Positions 48,552-58,633 of a stretch of DNA of 64,000 nt are shown one piece after another. Source of the DNA: Shimia sp. Alg240-R146 (GTDB taxonomy: Bacteria; Pseudomonadota; Alphaproteobacteria; Rhodobacterales; Rhodobacteraceae). How positions within the stretch are numbered: the first letter of the stretch is position 1; each line of letters begins with the position of its first letter. A model generated the notes under the pieces. The model had not been told where the DNA came from. It saw only the letters and a list, made by a program, of their open reading frames with translations, and did not search any database. The stretch lies in assembly GCF_947331465.1 (NCBI RefSeq), contig NZ_CAMZOK010000003.1, forward strand, positions 620,001-684,000, written 5' to 3'. A program made the translations under genes and the position numbers.

Positions 48552-49289
48552 ATGTCCGCCAGTTGTTCCACAGCCCTGATCCTTGGCAGCGCCCCCAATG
48601 CGGTAGAGGCGGCCCCTTGGCCACGCGCGCATTTCGATCACATCGTGGCCATCAACAACGCATGGGCCGTAAGGCCGGACTGGACCCATCTGATCCACCC
48701 CGAAGATTTCCCCGAAGAGCGCCGCCCGCTCGACCTGCGCGAAGACCAGCAGCTGGTTGATTACACGCACTACATCCCGCAACAAAACGCCTTTGGCGGC
48801 ATCGTTTACGCCGGTGGCACCATGGCCTTTACCGCCGGTTATTGGGCGCTTGGCGCACTGAAGCCGCGCGTTATGGCCTTCATGGGCTGCGATATGATGT
48901 ACGCCAGCGCGGGCAGCACGCATTTTTATGGCACCGGCACAGCAGACCCATTGCGCGACGACATCACCTTGCAATCTCTTGAGGCCAAATCCGCACGTCT
49001 GGCGCTTTTGGCCGCCGAGCAAGGATGCGCCTGTGTGAACCTGTCCAAGGACCCCAGCCGTCTGGTGTTTCCACGCCTGTCACCAGAGGATGTGAAACGC
49101 ACCCCCCGCCCTAAGCTTGCGGATCTTCATGGCATCGCTGCCGCCCGCGCACAGGAAGCGGCGCTGGATTACGCGGCACCTGACGGCCGTTACTGGAAAG
49201 TCCAAGATCAATTTGATGCGGCCGAACTGGCCCGGGTCGATGCGCTGTGGCTCACCGCCTACAAGGCCGCCTCAATCGCCGTGGCGTAG
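48552..49289 (+). CDS. Conserved hypothetical with DUF115/glycosyltransferase-like start
   Basis: The 245-residue protein begins [15 protein letters not shown] followed by [11 protein letters not shown] and [13 protein letters not shown], then [11 protein letters not shown] and [11 protein letters not shown]. This pattern resembles MptE-like/DUF115 proteins and GT42-type transferases that bind nucleotide sugars or pterin pyrophosphates. No function is assigned. GGAGG precedes the ATG. It overlaps the convergent smpB by 18 bp. Confidence 0.7.
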   Translation: MSASCSTALILGSAPNAVEAAPWPRAHFDHIVAINNAWAVRPDWTHLIHPEDFPEERRPLDLREDQQLVDYTHYIPQQNAFGGIVYAGGTMAFTAGYWALGALKPRVMAFMGCDMMYASAGSTHFYGTGTADPLRDDITLQSLEAKSARLALLAAEQGCACVNLSKDPSRLVFPRLSPEDVKRTPRPKLADLHGIAAARAQEAALDYAAPDGRYWKVQDQFDAAELARVDALWLTAYKAASIAVA

Positions 49290-49751
49290 CAACCGCTGTT
49301 TCTGGCGACCCCAATCACGCTTGGCATCATCAGCCCGTTTGTCGTGATTTTTCTTACCCTTAGCGATGCCGATCTTCATTTTCACAAGACCCTTGTGATT
49401 GAAATACATCACCAGCGGCACCAAGGTCATGCCTTTGCGCTGGGTTGCGTTCCACAGGTTCGACAGCTCTTTGCGGCTGACCAAAAGCTTGCGCTTGCGC
49501 CGCTCCAGGTGCGGAAACATCGCCCGCTCGTATGGCGCGATATAGGAATTCACCAACCAGAGTTCACCGTCTTCCACCGCTGCATAACTCTCGGCGATGT
49601 TGCCAGATTTTTCGCGCAGGGATTTGACCTCGGACCCGGACAGCATCATGCCAACTTCAAGATCGTCGTCGATGGCATAATCATACCGCGCCCGCCGGTT
49701 CTCGGCGATCACCTTATAGTTGGGATCCGTATCTTTCTTTTTCTTCGCCAT
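49272..49751 (-). CDS. smpB: SsrA-binding protein
   Basis: SmpB binds tmRNA and rescues stalled ribosomes. The 159-residue protein shows the OB-fold and family motifs [56 protein letters not shown] and the basic C-terminal tail [17 protein letters not shown]. The tmRNA gene itself is not in the window. Confidence 0.95.
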   Translation of the reverse strand: MAKKKKDTDPNYKVIAENRRARYDYAIDDDLEVGMMLSGSEVKSLREKSGNIAESYAAVEDGELWLVNSYIAPYERAMFPHLERRKRKLLVSRKELSNLWNATQRKGMTLVPLVMYFNHKGLVKMKIGIAKGKKNHDKRADDAKRDWGRQKQRLLRHGD

Positions 49752-49896
49752 AGCGGGGACGGGATACCGCGCGGATCACCCCTTGTCCATAAGGCGTGTA
49801 CCGATCGCCCGCAATTGTCCGCAAACCCACGCCGAGTGTGTACCTCCCTGCCGTTTCCCCCTCGCAGCCGCTGCGTTTTCCCGCTAAACCGCCCCT

Positions 49897-51009
49897 ATGA
49901 CCCAAGCACCCCCCAAGTTCGAGATCTTCGTCACCACCGCCCCCGGCCTGGAAAAGCCGCTAGCGGCTGAAATGACCCAAGCCGGTTTCAAAAAGCCCAA
50001 GATGATGCCCGGCGGTGTGCGTTTTCGCGGCAATTGGCACGACGTTTGGCGCGCCAACCTGACCCTGCGTGGCGCGGTCAAAGTGCTGGCCCGCGTCGGT
50101 TCCTTTCAGACGATCCAACTTGAGGGGCTGAAAAACCTCACCGCAGATCTGCCGTGGCTCACGTTCCTAAGCCCCGATGTGCCGGTAAAGGTGGACGTCA
50201 CCACGCAAAAGTCGAAAATCTATCACGCGGGCGCCGCGCAAGAGCGTATCGAAAACGCCCTGCGCGAGGCGATTGGCGTGACCATTTCGCCAGATGCGCC
50301 GATCACCATCAAGGTGCGCATCGACAACAACATGGTTACCTTCTCGTTGGATACCTCTGGCGACAGCCTGCACAAACGCGGCTTCAAAGCCGCCGTCGCT
50401 AAGGCGCCCTTGCGCGAAACTATGGCCGCAATGTTTTTGCGTCAGATGGGCTATGATGGCACGCAAACCGTGCTGGACCCGATGTGCGGCTCTGGCACCT
50501 TTGTCATCGAAGCCGCCGAAATCGCCGCTGGCCTTTTGCCGGGCCGCGAACGCAGCTTTGCTTTTGAACATCTCGCCACGTTTGACATGGAAGCCTACGC
50601 CGCCCTGCGCGCCACGGACGCCACAACTGCGCCAACCGCGCGCTTTTTTGGCTCCGACCGCGATGCAGGCGCGATCCGCATGTCCCAAGACAATGCAACC
50701 CGCGCTGGCGTCGCTGATCTCTGTACGTTCACCAAGATGTCCGCAGGCGACATCACCCCGCCCGATGCCCCCCCAGGCATCGTGATCGTGAACCCGCCTT
50801 ACGGCTCGCGCATTGGTGACAAGAAGCCTCTGTTCTCGCTGCATGCCAGCTTGGGCAGCGCGCTCAAAAAGCACTTCTCCGGATGGCGCGTTGGTCTTGT
50901 GACAACTGACAAAGGCTTAGCCAAATCCACCGGCCTGCCGATGGAGGCCCCCTTTGTCTCTGTCGCCCACGGCGGCCTGTCGGTCAGCCTGTACACCTGC
51001 GATCTCTAA
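49897..51009 (+). CDS. RlmL/THUMP-type class I RNA methyltransferase
   Basis: The 370-residue protein has a THUMP domain (residues 1-150), the SAM-binding motif VLDPMCGSGTFVIEAAEIAAGLLPGRER, and the catalytic motif IVIVNPPYGSRIGD. It matches the N-terminal (RlmL/YcbY) half that modifies 23S rRNA G2445, without the C-terminal RlmK half. A weak ribosome site precedes the ATG. Confidence 0.9.
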   Translation: MTQAPPKFEIFVTTAPGLEKPLAAEMTQAGFKKPKMMPGGVRFRGNWHDVWRANLTLRGAVKVLARVGSFQTIQLEGLKNLTADLPWLTFLSPDVPVKVDVTTQKSKIYHAGAAQERIENALREAIGVTISPDAPITIKVRIDNNMVTFSLDTSGDSLHKRGFKAAVAKAPLRETMAAMFLRQMGYDGTQTVLDPMCGSGTFVIEAAEIAAGLLPGRERSFAFEHLATFDMEAYAALRATDATTAPTARFFGSDRDAGAIRMSQDNATRAGVADLCTFTKMSAGDITPPDAPPGIVIVNPPYGSRIGDKKPLFSLHASLGSALKKHFSGWRVGLVTTDKGLAKSTGLPMEAPFVSVAHGGLSVSLYTCDL

Positions 51010-51104
51010 GGGCGCGGGTCCGGCACATCTTTGCTTTCGCACGCCTCGCTTGACGGAAGGCCGGCTGCGTGGCCTTATCTTGGCTTTTTGTCCGAGTTGA
51101 TCCA

Positions 51105-51830
51105 ATGCGCAATTTTTTTGATGCCGACGTCGCTGAAACCTATGACGCGACCCACGGTGGCACCGACACCACATTGATCGCACAAACCGCCGACACATTG
51201 GCCGACCTTGCCGGTGACGGACCGGCGCTGGAATTCGCCGTTGGCACAGGTCGCATTGCCCTACCTTTGGCAAAACGCGGCGTGGCTGTGTCCGGCATTG
51301 AACTCTCTGAACCGATGGTGGCCAAGATGCGCGCCAAACCGGGCGGAGCGGAGATTCCCACGACTGTCGGCGACATGACCACAACCCGCGTGCCCGGCGC
51401 CTTCTCATTGGTCTTCCTGGTCTTCAACACCATCGACAACCTGACCACGCAAGACGCGCAGGTCGCCTGTTTTGAAAACGCCGCAGCCCACCTTTCGCCG
51501 GGAGGGCGGTTTGTGATTGAAACCCTGATCCCGCCGCTGCAACGCCTGCCGTTGGGCGAAACCCGTCTGCCCTTTGCCAATGACGCCGACCACTGGGGCG
51601 TGGATGAATTCGACGTCACCACCCAGACCTACACCTCTCACCATATCTGGCTGCGCGACGCGCGGGCCGAACATCTTTCTGTGCCGTTCCGCTATGCGTG
51701 GCCCGCCGAGATGGACCTCATGGCCCGCATCGCCGGCATGCAGCTTGAACACCGTTGGTCCGACTGGTCCCGCGCGCCCTTCACCAATCTCAGCCGCAGC
51801 CACATCTCGGTTTGGCAAAAACGACCATAG
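51105..51830 (+). CDS. Class I SAM-dependent methyltransferase
   Basis: The 241-residue protein has the SAM loop ALEFAVGTGRIALPLAKRG, an acidic motif II (VSGIELSEPM) and a methyltransferase-25-like core. The substrate is unknown. Start ATG 51105 (MRNFFDADVAETYD) is chosen; the upstream frame is not similar to the family. It ends 135 bp from the convergent dnaE2 stop. Confidence 0.88.
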   Translation: MRNFFDADVAETYDATHGGTDTTLIAQTADTLADLAGDGPALEFAVGTGRIALPLAKRGVAVSGIELSEPMVAKMRAKPGGAEIPTTVGDMTTTRVPGAFSLVFLVFNTIDNLTTQDAQVACFENAAAHLSPGGRFVIETLIPPLQRLPLGETRLPFANDADHWGVDEFDVTTQTYTSHHIWLRDARAEHLSVPFRYAWPAEMDLMARIAGMQLEHRWSDWSRAPFTNLSRSHISVWQKRP

Positions 51831-51965
51831 CCTGCGAAGGCTCTGCGTCACCCTTCGTCGTCTGCCCGCAACGCGCGCGCCATTTGCCGGCCCCAAAACG
51901 CATATCGTACCGACGCAATACCGACGTGACACTGCTGCTTTGCAGACCCTGAAAACTGCTCTAGA

Positions 51966-54887
51966 TCAATCCATTAACCCTTGGTTCGGCTCCCCCGGCG
52001 TCAACAGATGCCGCAACAGCGCGACAGGGTGTTTGCGCAGCGTCAGCCGCATCGACACATAGTCCTCCACCACCTGCTCGCCCATGCTCATCTCAGGCAG
52101 ATGTGCCGCAGGCTCCATGATGCCCTCACCATCCATATCGCCTGCAAACAACGGCAGGGGCTTTTCGGAATTGATCGCCTTGGTCTCCCACAACGCCTCC
52201 CGCCGCTTCAGCCCCAACGACGCAAAGGCATCCGCCTCCGCCAAGCGCGTCAACACATGCGGCCCAATGCCTGCACGCCGCCACACATCCTCAACTGTTT
52301 GATAGCCATTGCCCCGCGCCGCCGCGATCCACGCCGCATCCTCTTCACGCAGCCGTCGTATCTGGCGAAACCCAAGCCGCAACGCCAACCCACCGCGCCC
52401 GTCAGGCTCCATCACATTGTCCCAAAAACTCTCGTTAATATCCACGGCCCGCACCTCGACGCCATGCTCGCGTGCATCCCTAACTATCTGGGCAGGCGCA
52501 TAAAATCCCATCGGCTGCGAGTTCAAAAGCGCGCAGGCAAAAATGCCTGGATGGTGGCATTTGATCCACGCGCTGGCATAGACCAACAGCGCAAAAGACG
52601 CGGCATGGCTCTCGGGGAACCCATAGGATCCGAACCCCTCAATCTGGCTGAAACAGCGCGCGGCAAAGTCTTCCTCATAGCCGTTTTTGCGCATCCCGCG
52701 CATGAACCGATCCTGAAACTCCGACACAGATCCATGTTTCTTGAACGTCGCCAAAGACCGCCGCAATCGGTCGGCTTCCTCTGGCGAAAACCCCGCCCCG
52801 ATGATGGCAATCTGCATTGCCTGTTCCTGAAACAACGGCACACCCAGCGTCTTGCCAAGGACCTCGCCCAGCGCGTCTGACGGAAAGCTCACCGTCTCCT
52901 CGCCATTGCGCCGCCGAATATAGGGATGCACCATATCGCCCTGAATGGGCCCCGGTCGGATGATCGCCACTTCGATCACCAGATCATAGAAATTGCGCGG
53001 CTTCATACGTGGCAAAAAGTTCATCTGCGCGCGGCTCTCCACCTGAAACACCCCAACGCTGTCGGCCTTGCACAGCATGTCGTAAACCACTGGATCTTCA
53101 GGCGGAATCGTCGCCAACGCCAACTCCATCCCGTGATGCTGCTCCAACAAATCAAAGCCCTTGCGGATGCAGGTCAGCATGCCTAGCGACAGCACATCGA
53201 CCTTCAAAATCCCCAGTGAATCGATGTCGTCTTTGTCCCAACAAATGACCGTGCGATCCTCCATGCTGGCGTTCTCGATCGGCACCAATTCATCCAACCG
53301 CCCCTCGGTCATAATGAACCCGCCCACATGCTGGGACAGATGCCGAGGAAAGCCGATGATCTCATGCACAAGGTCCATGGTCTGCGCCAAGCGCCTGTCG
53401 TTAGGGTCCAAGCCGATCTCGCGCATGCGCTCATCCTGCACCGCATCGACGGAAAAGAAGCCCCACAACTGCGAGGACAGCGCGCTGATCGTATCCTCTG
53501 TCAGCCCCATCGCGCGCCCCACCTCACGGATCGCGCGCTTGCCACGGTAATGCACCACCGTCGCACACAGCCCCGCACGATGCCGGCCATAGCGCTCATA
53601 GATGTGTTGGATCACCTCTTCGCGGCGTTCATGCTCGAAATCCACGTCAATATCCGGCGGCTCATCGCGCGCCTCAGACACAAACCGCTCAAACACCATC
53701 GTGCCGATCTCGGGGCTGACCGACGTCACGCCAAGGCAATAACAAACCACTGAATTCGCAGCACTTCCCCGCCCCTGACACAGAATATCGCGACTGCGGG
53801 CAAAGGCCACCACATCGCGCACCGTCAGGAAATAGGGCTCGTAATTCAGCTTGGAAATCAACGCCAGCTCATGGGCCAACATGGCCCGCACTTTCTCCGA
53901 CGCCCCTTGCGGATACCGCCAGCGCAACCCTTCAAAGGCCAGCCGGTGCAGCCGCTCTGTGGCGGTCTCCCCGCGCGCCACTTCGCTGGGGTATTCATAG
54001 CGCAGCTCATCCAACGAAAACGTGCACTGCGCCTGCAACCAGTCTGTCCGCGCCAAAGCTTCTTCATAGCCCGCAAACAACCGCGCCATCTCGGATGCCG
54101 ACCGCAACCGCCGCTCGCCATTGGCCTGCGCCCCACGGCCCAATGCATCCACCCGACAGCCCAGCCGCACAGCGCTCAGCACATCCGCCAACCGCCGTCT
54201 CTGCCCCTGATGCATCACCGGTGCCGCCGTCGCCACCAACGGCATCCCCATCCGCGCCGCCTCCGCTGCGCGGGCCGCAAACCGCGCGCCATCCTCGCCA
54301 TCATAGGCAGGCGTTAACCCAAGCTGCATTTTGCCAGCAAAGCGGCGCGTCAGGCGATGCACATGTGTCTCCCATCCACTCGCGCCGCACGCCCCCGCCA
54401 GTCCCTGCTGCGCCGGATGCAGGATCACCTGCAAGCCTTGCGCAAAATCCACCAAATCCGACAGATTGAGGATACAGCTGCCTTTTTCCGCCCTCAGCCG
54501 CCCTTTGGACAAAATACGACACAGGCTCGCCCAGCCCTGCCGGCTCTCGGGGATCACCGTCACCGGCGGCGCATCGCCGAACTCCAACCGCGCCGCAGGC
54601 ATCAACCGCGGCGTCGCATAAATCGGCGCACTCGGTGGTGCAGCAACCCCCTCAGGCCGCGGCGGCCCAATCAAACCCGTTGCGTCATCCGCCCGCCGCC
54701 GCTCGCCCACTTTACGCGCAATTTCACGCGCTTGGGTATGTGCACGCACAATACCCGCCACACTGTTCACATCCGCAATCGCAATCGCCTCAATCCCGAC
54801 CATCGCCGCACGGCGCATATACTCCTCCGGATGCGACCCCCCGGTGAGAAACGTGAAATTAGACGTGATGCAAAGCTCTGCGACCAT
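51966..54887 (-). CDS. dnaE2: Error-prone DNA polymerase DnaE2, C-terminally shortened
   Basis: The 973-residue protein is a damage-inducible C-family polymerase. It has the PHP domain (AELCITSNFTFLTGGSHPEE) and the three polymerase aspartates: Asp412 and Asp414 (PPDIDVDF) and Asp564 (LKVDVLSLGML), plus the tandem HhH region (FQVESRAQMNF to GYGFPESHA). Typical DnaE2 proteins run on for about 100 residues of OB-fold after the motif HPVALL, near residue 953; this one stops 15 residues later. No imuA or imuB is adjacent. ATG 54887 is chosen because a LexA box covers the earlier GTG. Confidence 0.9.
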   Translation of the reverse strand: MVAELCITSNFTFLTGGSHPEEYMRRAAMVGIEAIAIADVNSVAGIVRAHTQAREIARKVGERRRADDATGLIGPPRPEGVAAPPSAPIYATPRLMPAARLEFGDAPPVTVIPESRQGWASLCRILSKGRLRAEKGSCILNLSDLVDFAQGLQVILHPAQQGLAGACGASGWETHVHRLTRRFAGKMQLGLTPAYDGEDGARFAARAAEAARMGMPLVATAAPVMHQGQRRRLADVLSAVRLGCRVDALGRGAQANGERRLRSASEMARLFAGYEEALARTDWLQAQCTFSLDELRYEYPSEVARGETATERLHRLAFEGLRWRYPQGASEKVRAMLAHELALISKLNYEPYFLTVRDVVAFARSRDILCQGRGSAANSVVCYCLGVTSVSPEIGTMVFERFVSEARDEPPDIDVDFEHERREEVIQHIYERYGRHRAGLCATVVHYRGKRAIREVGRAMGLTEDTISALSSQLWGFFSVDAVQDERMREIGLDPNDRRLAQTMDLVHEIIGFPRHLSQHVGGFIMTEGRLDELVPIENASMEDRTVICWDKDDIDSLGILKVDVLSLGMLTCIRKGFDLLEQHHGMELALATIPPEDPVVYDMLCKADSVGVFQVESRAQMNFLPRMKPRNFYDLVIEVAIIRPGPIQGDMVHPYIRRRNGEETVSFPSDALGEVLGKTLGVPLFQEQAMQIAIIGAGFSPEEADRLRRSLATFKKHGSVSEFQDRFMRGMRKNGYEEDFAARCFSQIEGFGSYGFPESHAASFALLVYASAWIKCHHPGIFACALLNSQPMGFYAPAQIVRDAREHGVEVRAVDINESFWDNVMEPDGRGGLALRLGFRQIRRLREEDAAWIAAARGNGYQTVEDVWRRAGIGPHVLTRLAEADAFASLGLKRREALWETKAINSEKPLPLFAGDMDGEGIMEPAAHLPEMSMGEQVVEDYVSMRLTLRKHPVALLRHLLTPGEPNQGLMD

Positions 54888-54902
54888 AACGCAACGCATA
54901 AT

Positions 54903-54917
54903 ATTCACGTTTTGTTC
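54903..54917 (-). promoter_or_regulatory. LexA (SOS) operator of dnaE2
   Basis: ATTC (54903-54906), 7 bp, GTTC (54914-54917) matches the alphaproteobacterial LexA box GTTC-N7-GTTC with one mismatch. It lies just before the dnaE2 start, as expected for an SOS-controlled gene. Confidence 0.65.
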
Positions 54918-54960
54918 TCATTGCGAGTCCCAGATCGCAACACGCCCCCGGCTTTTTCTT

Positions 54961-55013
54961 TCTCCAAATACCTTTGGGTGAATGCGCCAAAGGCGCAGAG
55001 GGGCAACGCCCCT
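54961..55013 (+). repeat. Dispersed hairpin repeat, copy 2
   Basis: The core TCTCCAAATACCTTTGGG is followed by TGCGCC-AAA-GGCGCA (54983-54997) and AGGGGC-AAC-GCCCCT (54999-55013). The second stem and its AAC loop match copy 1. The element abuts the rluA stop. Confidence 0.65.
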
Positions 55014-55023
55014 AAAAACCTGC

Positions 55024-55725
55024 CTAAAACGGCGCCTTAGCCCGAAACGACATGCCTTTACCGCTTTCCGGATGATTGAACCGCAACTCCTCGGAATGCA
55101 GCATCAAGCGCTCAAACGCCCGCGCCTCCCCCTTGGCATACAAAGGATCGCCCAGAATCACATGCCCCAACGCCAGCATATGCACCCGCAACTGATGGCT
55201 CCGCCCGGTCTTTGGAAACAGGCGTACACGGCTCTCGGTGTCGCCAACCTTCAGCACGCGATACTCCGTCATCGCCGGTTTGCCATTTTCGTGATCCACC
55301 ATCTGCAGCGGCCGGTTCGGCCAGTCCACAATCAGCGGCAAATCCACCGTACCGGTCTTCTCGGTCATTTGCCCCCAAACCCGCGCCACATAGGTCTTGC
55401 GCGTCTTGCGCTGCTCAAACTGCATCGACAGATGCCGCTGGGCATGGGCGGTCAAGGCAAACACCATCACCCCCGATGTGTCCCGATCCAGTCGGTGCAC
55501 CAACAACGCCGTCGGAAACGCCGCCTGCACCCGCGTGATCAAACAATCCGCCAAATGCGCGCCCCGGCCCGGCACCGACAAAAGCCCCGACGGCTTGTCG
55601 ACAACCACAACATCGCTGTCCTCATGCAACACTGCAAGCGGCCCCATAGGCGGCTCATACGGTGTGATATCGGAATGGCGAGGTTCGGCTGGGGGCTCAA
55701 CAGATTGGGTCATAGGCCCCGACAT
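55024..55725 (-). CDS. RluA-family pseudouridine synthase
   Basis: The 233-residue enzyme converts uridine to pseudouridine in RNA. It has the HRLDRDTSGVMVFA active-site motif with the catalytic aspartate, a KTYVARVWG segment and the binding loop GRSHQLRVHMLALGHVILGDPLY. The RluA subgroup modifies 23S rRNA U746 and tRNA U32. Start 55725 is preferred; ATG 55713 is also possible, and the open frame upstream lacks similarity. Confidence 0.9.
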   Translation of the reverse strand: MSGPMTQSVEPPAEPRHSDITPYEPPMGPLAVLHEDSDVVVVDKPSGLLSVPGRGAHLADCLITRVQAAFPTALLVHRLDRDTSGVMVFALTAHAQRHLSMQFEQRKTRKTYVARVWGQMTEKTGTVDLPLIVDWPNRPLQMVDHENGKPAMTEYRVLKVGDTESRVRLFPKTGRSHQLRVHMLALGHVILGDPLYAKGEARAFERLMLHSEELRFNHPESGKGMSFRAKAPF

Positions 55726-55829
55726 ACGGTTTTGACCCCGCGTCGGCAACCCAACGTCAGTCTTGCTTTGATCCACGCACTCGGCAATCTGAGCACTGAT
55801 CAGATATACAGATCCCAAGGGAGAGAGAC

Positions 55830-56240
55830 ATGCACCCAACCATCGTGAAAATGCAGGAAGTTGTCGCCAAGGGCAACGAAGACGACATCAAAGGCCTGCT
55901 CGCCGAAGACGTGACATTCCAGCCCCCCACCTATTGGGCCACTTGGACGGGCCGCGACGCGGCTGCAGCAGTGCTTGGCCATGTCGGTCAGGTGTTCCAA
56001 GACTTCCGCTACCGCCGCGTGATGGGCGGCGACAACGATTGGGCTTTGGAATTCCAATGCAAAGTTGGTGACTTCGATTGTGTGGGCGTCGACTTGATCA
56101 CACTCAACGATGCTGGCGAAATTCAACACTTCGAAGTTGTGATGCGCCCCTATAAAACCATCGGCGCCCTGCGCGAGGCGATGAACAAACGCGTCATGAC
56201 CGACGCGCGCTTCCTCAAATTCAAAGACGCGCTCAGCTAA
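55830..56240 (+). CDS. SnoaL/NTF2-like domain protein
   Basis: The 136-residue protein fits the NTF2-like/SnoaL fold: an N-terminal helix (HPTIVKMQEVVAKGNEDDIKGLLAEDVTF), a cone of strands with FECVGVDLITLNDAGEI-like pattern, and a C-terminal helix. Such proteins are small isomerases, hydrolases or structural partners; the function is unknown. GGGAGAGAG precedes the ATG. Confidence 0.82.
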   Translation: MHPTIVKMQEVVAKGNEDDIKGLLAEDVTFQPPTYWATWTGRDAAAAVLGHVGQVFQDFRYRRVMGGDNDWALEFQCKVGDFDCVGVDLITLNDAGEIQHFEVVMRPYKTIGALREAMNKRVMTDARFLKFKDALS

Positions 56241-56338
56241 GCTCACCCTGCGTCACCCCCTTGGGCAGGTTTTCCATCCTTGCCCAAGGCGTTCTGGATT
56301 CATACGGTGCGCCAAACGATTTCAGGATTGATTTTCAA

Positions 56339-57916
56339 ATGCTTAGATTTGCACCCTTCCGCACGACAACAGCCGTTCTGGCCTTTCTGCCCGCCACATG
56401 GGCGCACGCCGATGTCACCGCCCAAGACGTTTGGACCAACCTGCAAGCCTATGGCGCTGCCGTTGGTGGCACGCTCAGCGCCGAACTTGTAGACACTGCG
56501 GACGGGCCGACCCTCACCAACCTCACCTATGGCCTCGCGCTCGACATGCCCGCCACGGAAGCTGGCGACAGCCCCACACCTTTGTTTGATGCCACGGTCA
56601 CGCTGCCCGATATGGCCTTGCAAAACCGCGCGGATGGCACAGTGACGATTGCCTATCCCGACACGACAACACAGACCATTTCAGTCACTATGGCAGAAGG
56701 CACTGCATTCGAAATCCCCTTTGCGATGGAAACAAAAGGCTTTATCGCCACCGCCAGTGGGATGCCCGGCGACATCACCTATGACTACAGCGCCACGGAA
56801 ATGGCCTATAGCTCGGTCTTCGCAGTGCCATCGGAATTCGCAGCCGCATTTGATGGTGCGACTGACTTCGACATGCAAATCAACTACAAGGACGTCCTCG
56901 GCAAAGTCACAATTACCGAAGGCGACCTGATCAAGATCCGCTCTGATGCTCGCATCGGAAAAACACACACGTTGACCAAAACCGGCCACGCCTCCGACTC
57001 CCCAGCCAAGGCGACAAGCGACAACAGCACCACAGGCCAACACATCACTGGCACGATGGATTTGCCGGCGTCTGGCATCACATTTTTTGACATGTCACAA
57101 GCGCTGCGCGCGGGTCTCAATTTCGCAATGACCCTACGCAGCGAAAGCTTTGCGCAGACGGAAACCGTCGCTATGGGCGAGGACCTGATCTCGGAAACCC
57201 AACTGACATCCGGCCCGGAAAACATCGACATGACCGTCAACACAGCCGGCCTGTTGATGGACGCGACGGCCTCTGACACCAGCCTTTCGGTTTCTATGCC
57301 CGCCGCCATGCCCGTGCCCATGCGCTTTGAAGCCAACGAAGTGAGCATTGGCCTGCGAGTGCCGCTGCTCACGTCCGACGCACCGTCTGGCTTTGCCTTC
57401 AAAACACAGTTCAAAGACGTCACCGTTGGCGACGAGATCTGGGGCATGTTTGACCCCAACAGCCAATTGCCACGCGATCCGGCCCAGTTGGCGATCGACC
57501 TGTCCGGCACCCTGATCCACAAAGTGGAATGGTTGAACTTCCTCGCCGTGCCAGACGCCATCGACGCGCTGACCTCCTTGCCGGTCGAGCCGCACGACCT
57601 GTTGATCAACGCCCTCTCGATTGACGCCGCAGGGGCCAAAGCCAGCGCCAAAGGTGCGTTGACTTTTGATCTGTCGGATTTGCAAACCTACGACGGCATG
57701 CCACGACCCGACGGGCAGATCAGCGTTGACGTTCAGGGCCTGAATGGCCTTCTGGACGCTCTGATCGCCATTGGCCTGTTGCCCGAAAACCAGGCTATGG
57801 GAGTACGTATGATGCTGGGCGGCTTTGCCAAATCTGTTGGCGAAGATCATCTGACATCCACCATCGAGATGACGCCGAGCGGCCAAATTCTCGCAAACGG
57901 TCAAAGGCTGAAATAG
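56339..57916 (+). CDS. DUF2125-domain secreted protein
   Basis: The 525-residue protein has a signal peptide (residues 2-24, ending TWAHAD) and a long beta-rich mature region with no membrane segment, matching the DUF2125 family found in Rhodobacterales and relatives. The repeated short strands (VTLPDMALQN, TITLTMAEG-like, NIDMTVNTAGL) suggest a beta-sheet scaffold or lipid-transport (AsmA-like) fold. AGGA precedes the ATG. It starts a unit with the SGNH hydrolase. Confidence 0.82.
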   Translation: MLRFAPFRTTTAVLAFLPATWAHADVTAQDVWTNLQAYGAAVGGTLSAELVDTADGPTLTNLTYGLALDMPATEAGDSPTPLFDATVTLPDMALQNRADGTVTIAYPDTTTQTISVTMAEGTAFEIPFAMETKGFIATASGMPGDITYDYSATEMAYSSVFAVPSEFAAAFDGATDFDMQINYKDVLGKVTITEGDLIKIRSDARIGKTHTLTKTGHASDSPAKATSDNSTTGQHITGTMDLPASGITFFDMSQALRAGLNFAMTLRSESFAQTETVAMGEDLISETQLTSGPENIDMTVNTAGLLMDATASDTSLSVSMPAAMPVPMRFEANEVSIGLRVPLLTSDAPSGFAFKTQFKDVTVGDEIWGMFDPNSQLPRDPAQLAIDLSGTLIHKVEWLNFLAVPDAIDALTSLPVEPHDLLINALSIDAAGAKASAKGALTFDLSDLQTYDGMPRPDGQISVDVQGLNGLLDALIAIGLLPENQAMGVRMMLGGFAKSVGEDHLTSTIEMTPSGQILANGQRLK

Positions 57917-57919
57917 CGG

Positions 57920-58633
57920 ATGATTGCCATCGACCAAATCGCCCGAATCCCACTTGTGCCCCTTCTGGTGGCGCAAGGCTTGGGCATTCGGCGCAGGGTC
58001 AACCAACTGCCGGAACCTCCGGGCGCGCGGTCCGGCACCGAAGGCCAAGGTCCAACGCTGCGCCTTCTGATCATCGGCGACAGTTCCGCCGCAGGCGTCG
58101 GTGCCACCACTCAGGCAACCGCGCTGTCCGGCCAGCTGGTCGACCAGCTGGCCCAAACTCATCGCGTGCATTGGCGGCTTGAGGCCGCCACCAGCGCGAC
58201 CACCCGTGTCACGCTGGACCACATTGCGTCGCAGATGCCGCAAAGGGTTGATGTGGTGGTTTCAGCCCTTGGGGTGAACGATGTGACGCGCGCGACATCC
58301 AACACCAAATGGGTAGAGCGTCAGACAAGGTTGGCCGATTTCATGGCCGACACTTATGGCGCCAAACTGATGGTAGCCTCTGGCTTGCCGCCAATGGGAA
58401 ACTATCCGAAACTGCCGCAGCCGTTGCGATGGGTGTTGGGGGAACAGGCCAACCGTCTCGACCGTGGCCTTGCCAATCTGGCATCCAGACACGCGATCCT
58501 GTCCCATTTGCCGATTGATATCCCCTTTGAGCCACGCTTTCAGGCTGAAGACGGATATCACCCATCTGAGGAAGCCTACGCGCTTTGGGCCAAACTCATC
58601 GCAGAGCACATTCACGCAAATCTGACGACCTAG
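57920..58633 (+). CDS. SGNH/GDSL-family hydrolase
   Basis: The 237-residue esterase-fold protein has GDSSAAG (block I serine), a glycine block, GVND (block III) and DGYHP with the catalytic Asp-His pair (block V). SGNH enzymes hydrolyse esters, often acyl or acetyl groups of envelope molecules. There is a short hydrophobic start but no clear signal peptide. It begins 3 bp after the DUF2125 stop and overlaps the convergent rarD by 4 bp. Confidence 0.88.
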   Translation: MIAIDQIARIPLVPLLVAQGLGIRRRVNQLPEPPGARSGTEGQGPTLRLLIIGDSSAAGVGATTQATALSGQLVDQLAQTHRVHWRLEAATSATTRVTLDHIASQMPQRVDVVVSALGVNDVTRATSNTKWVERQTRLADFMADTYGAKLMVASGLPPMGNYPKLPQPLRWVLGEQANRLDRGLANLASRHAILSHLPIDIPFEPRFQAEDGYHPSEEAYALWAKLIAEHIHANLTT

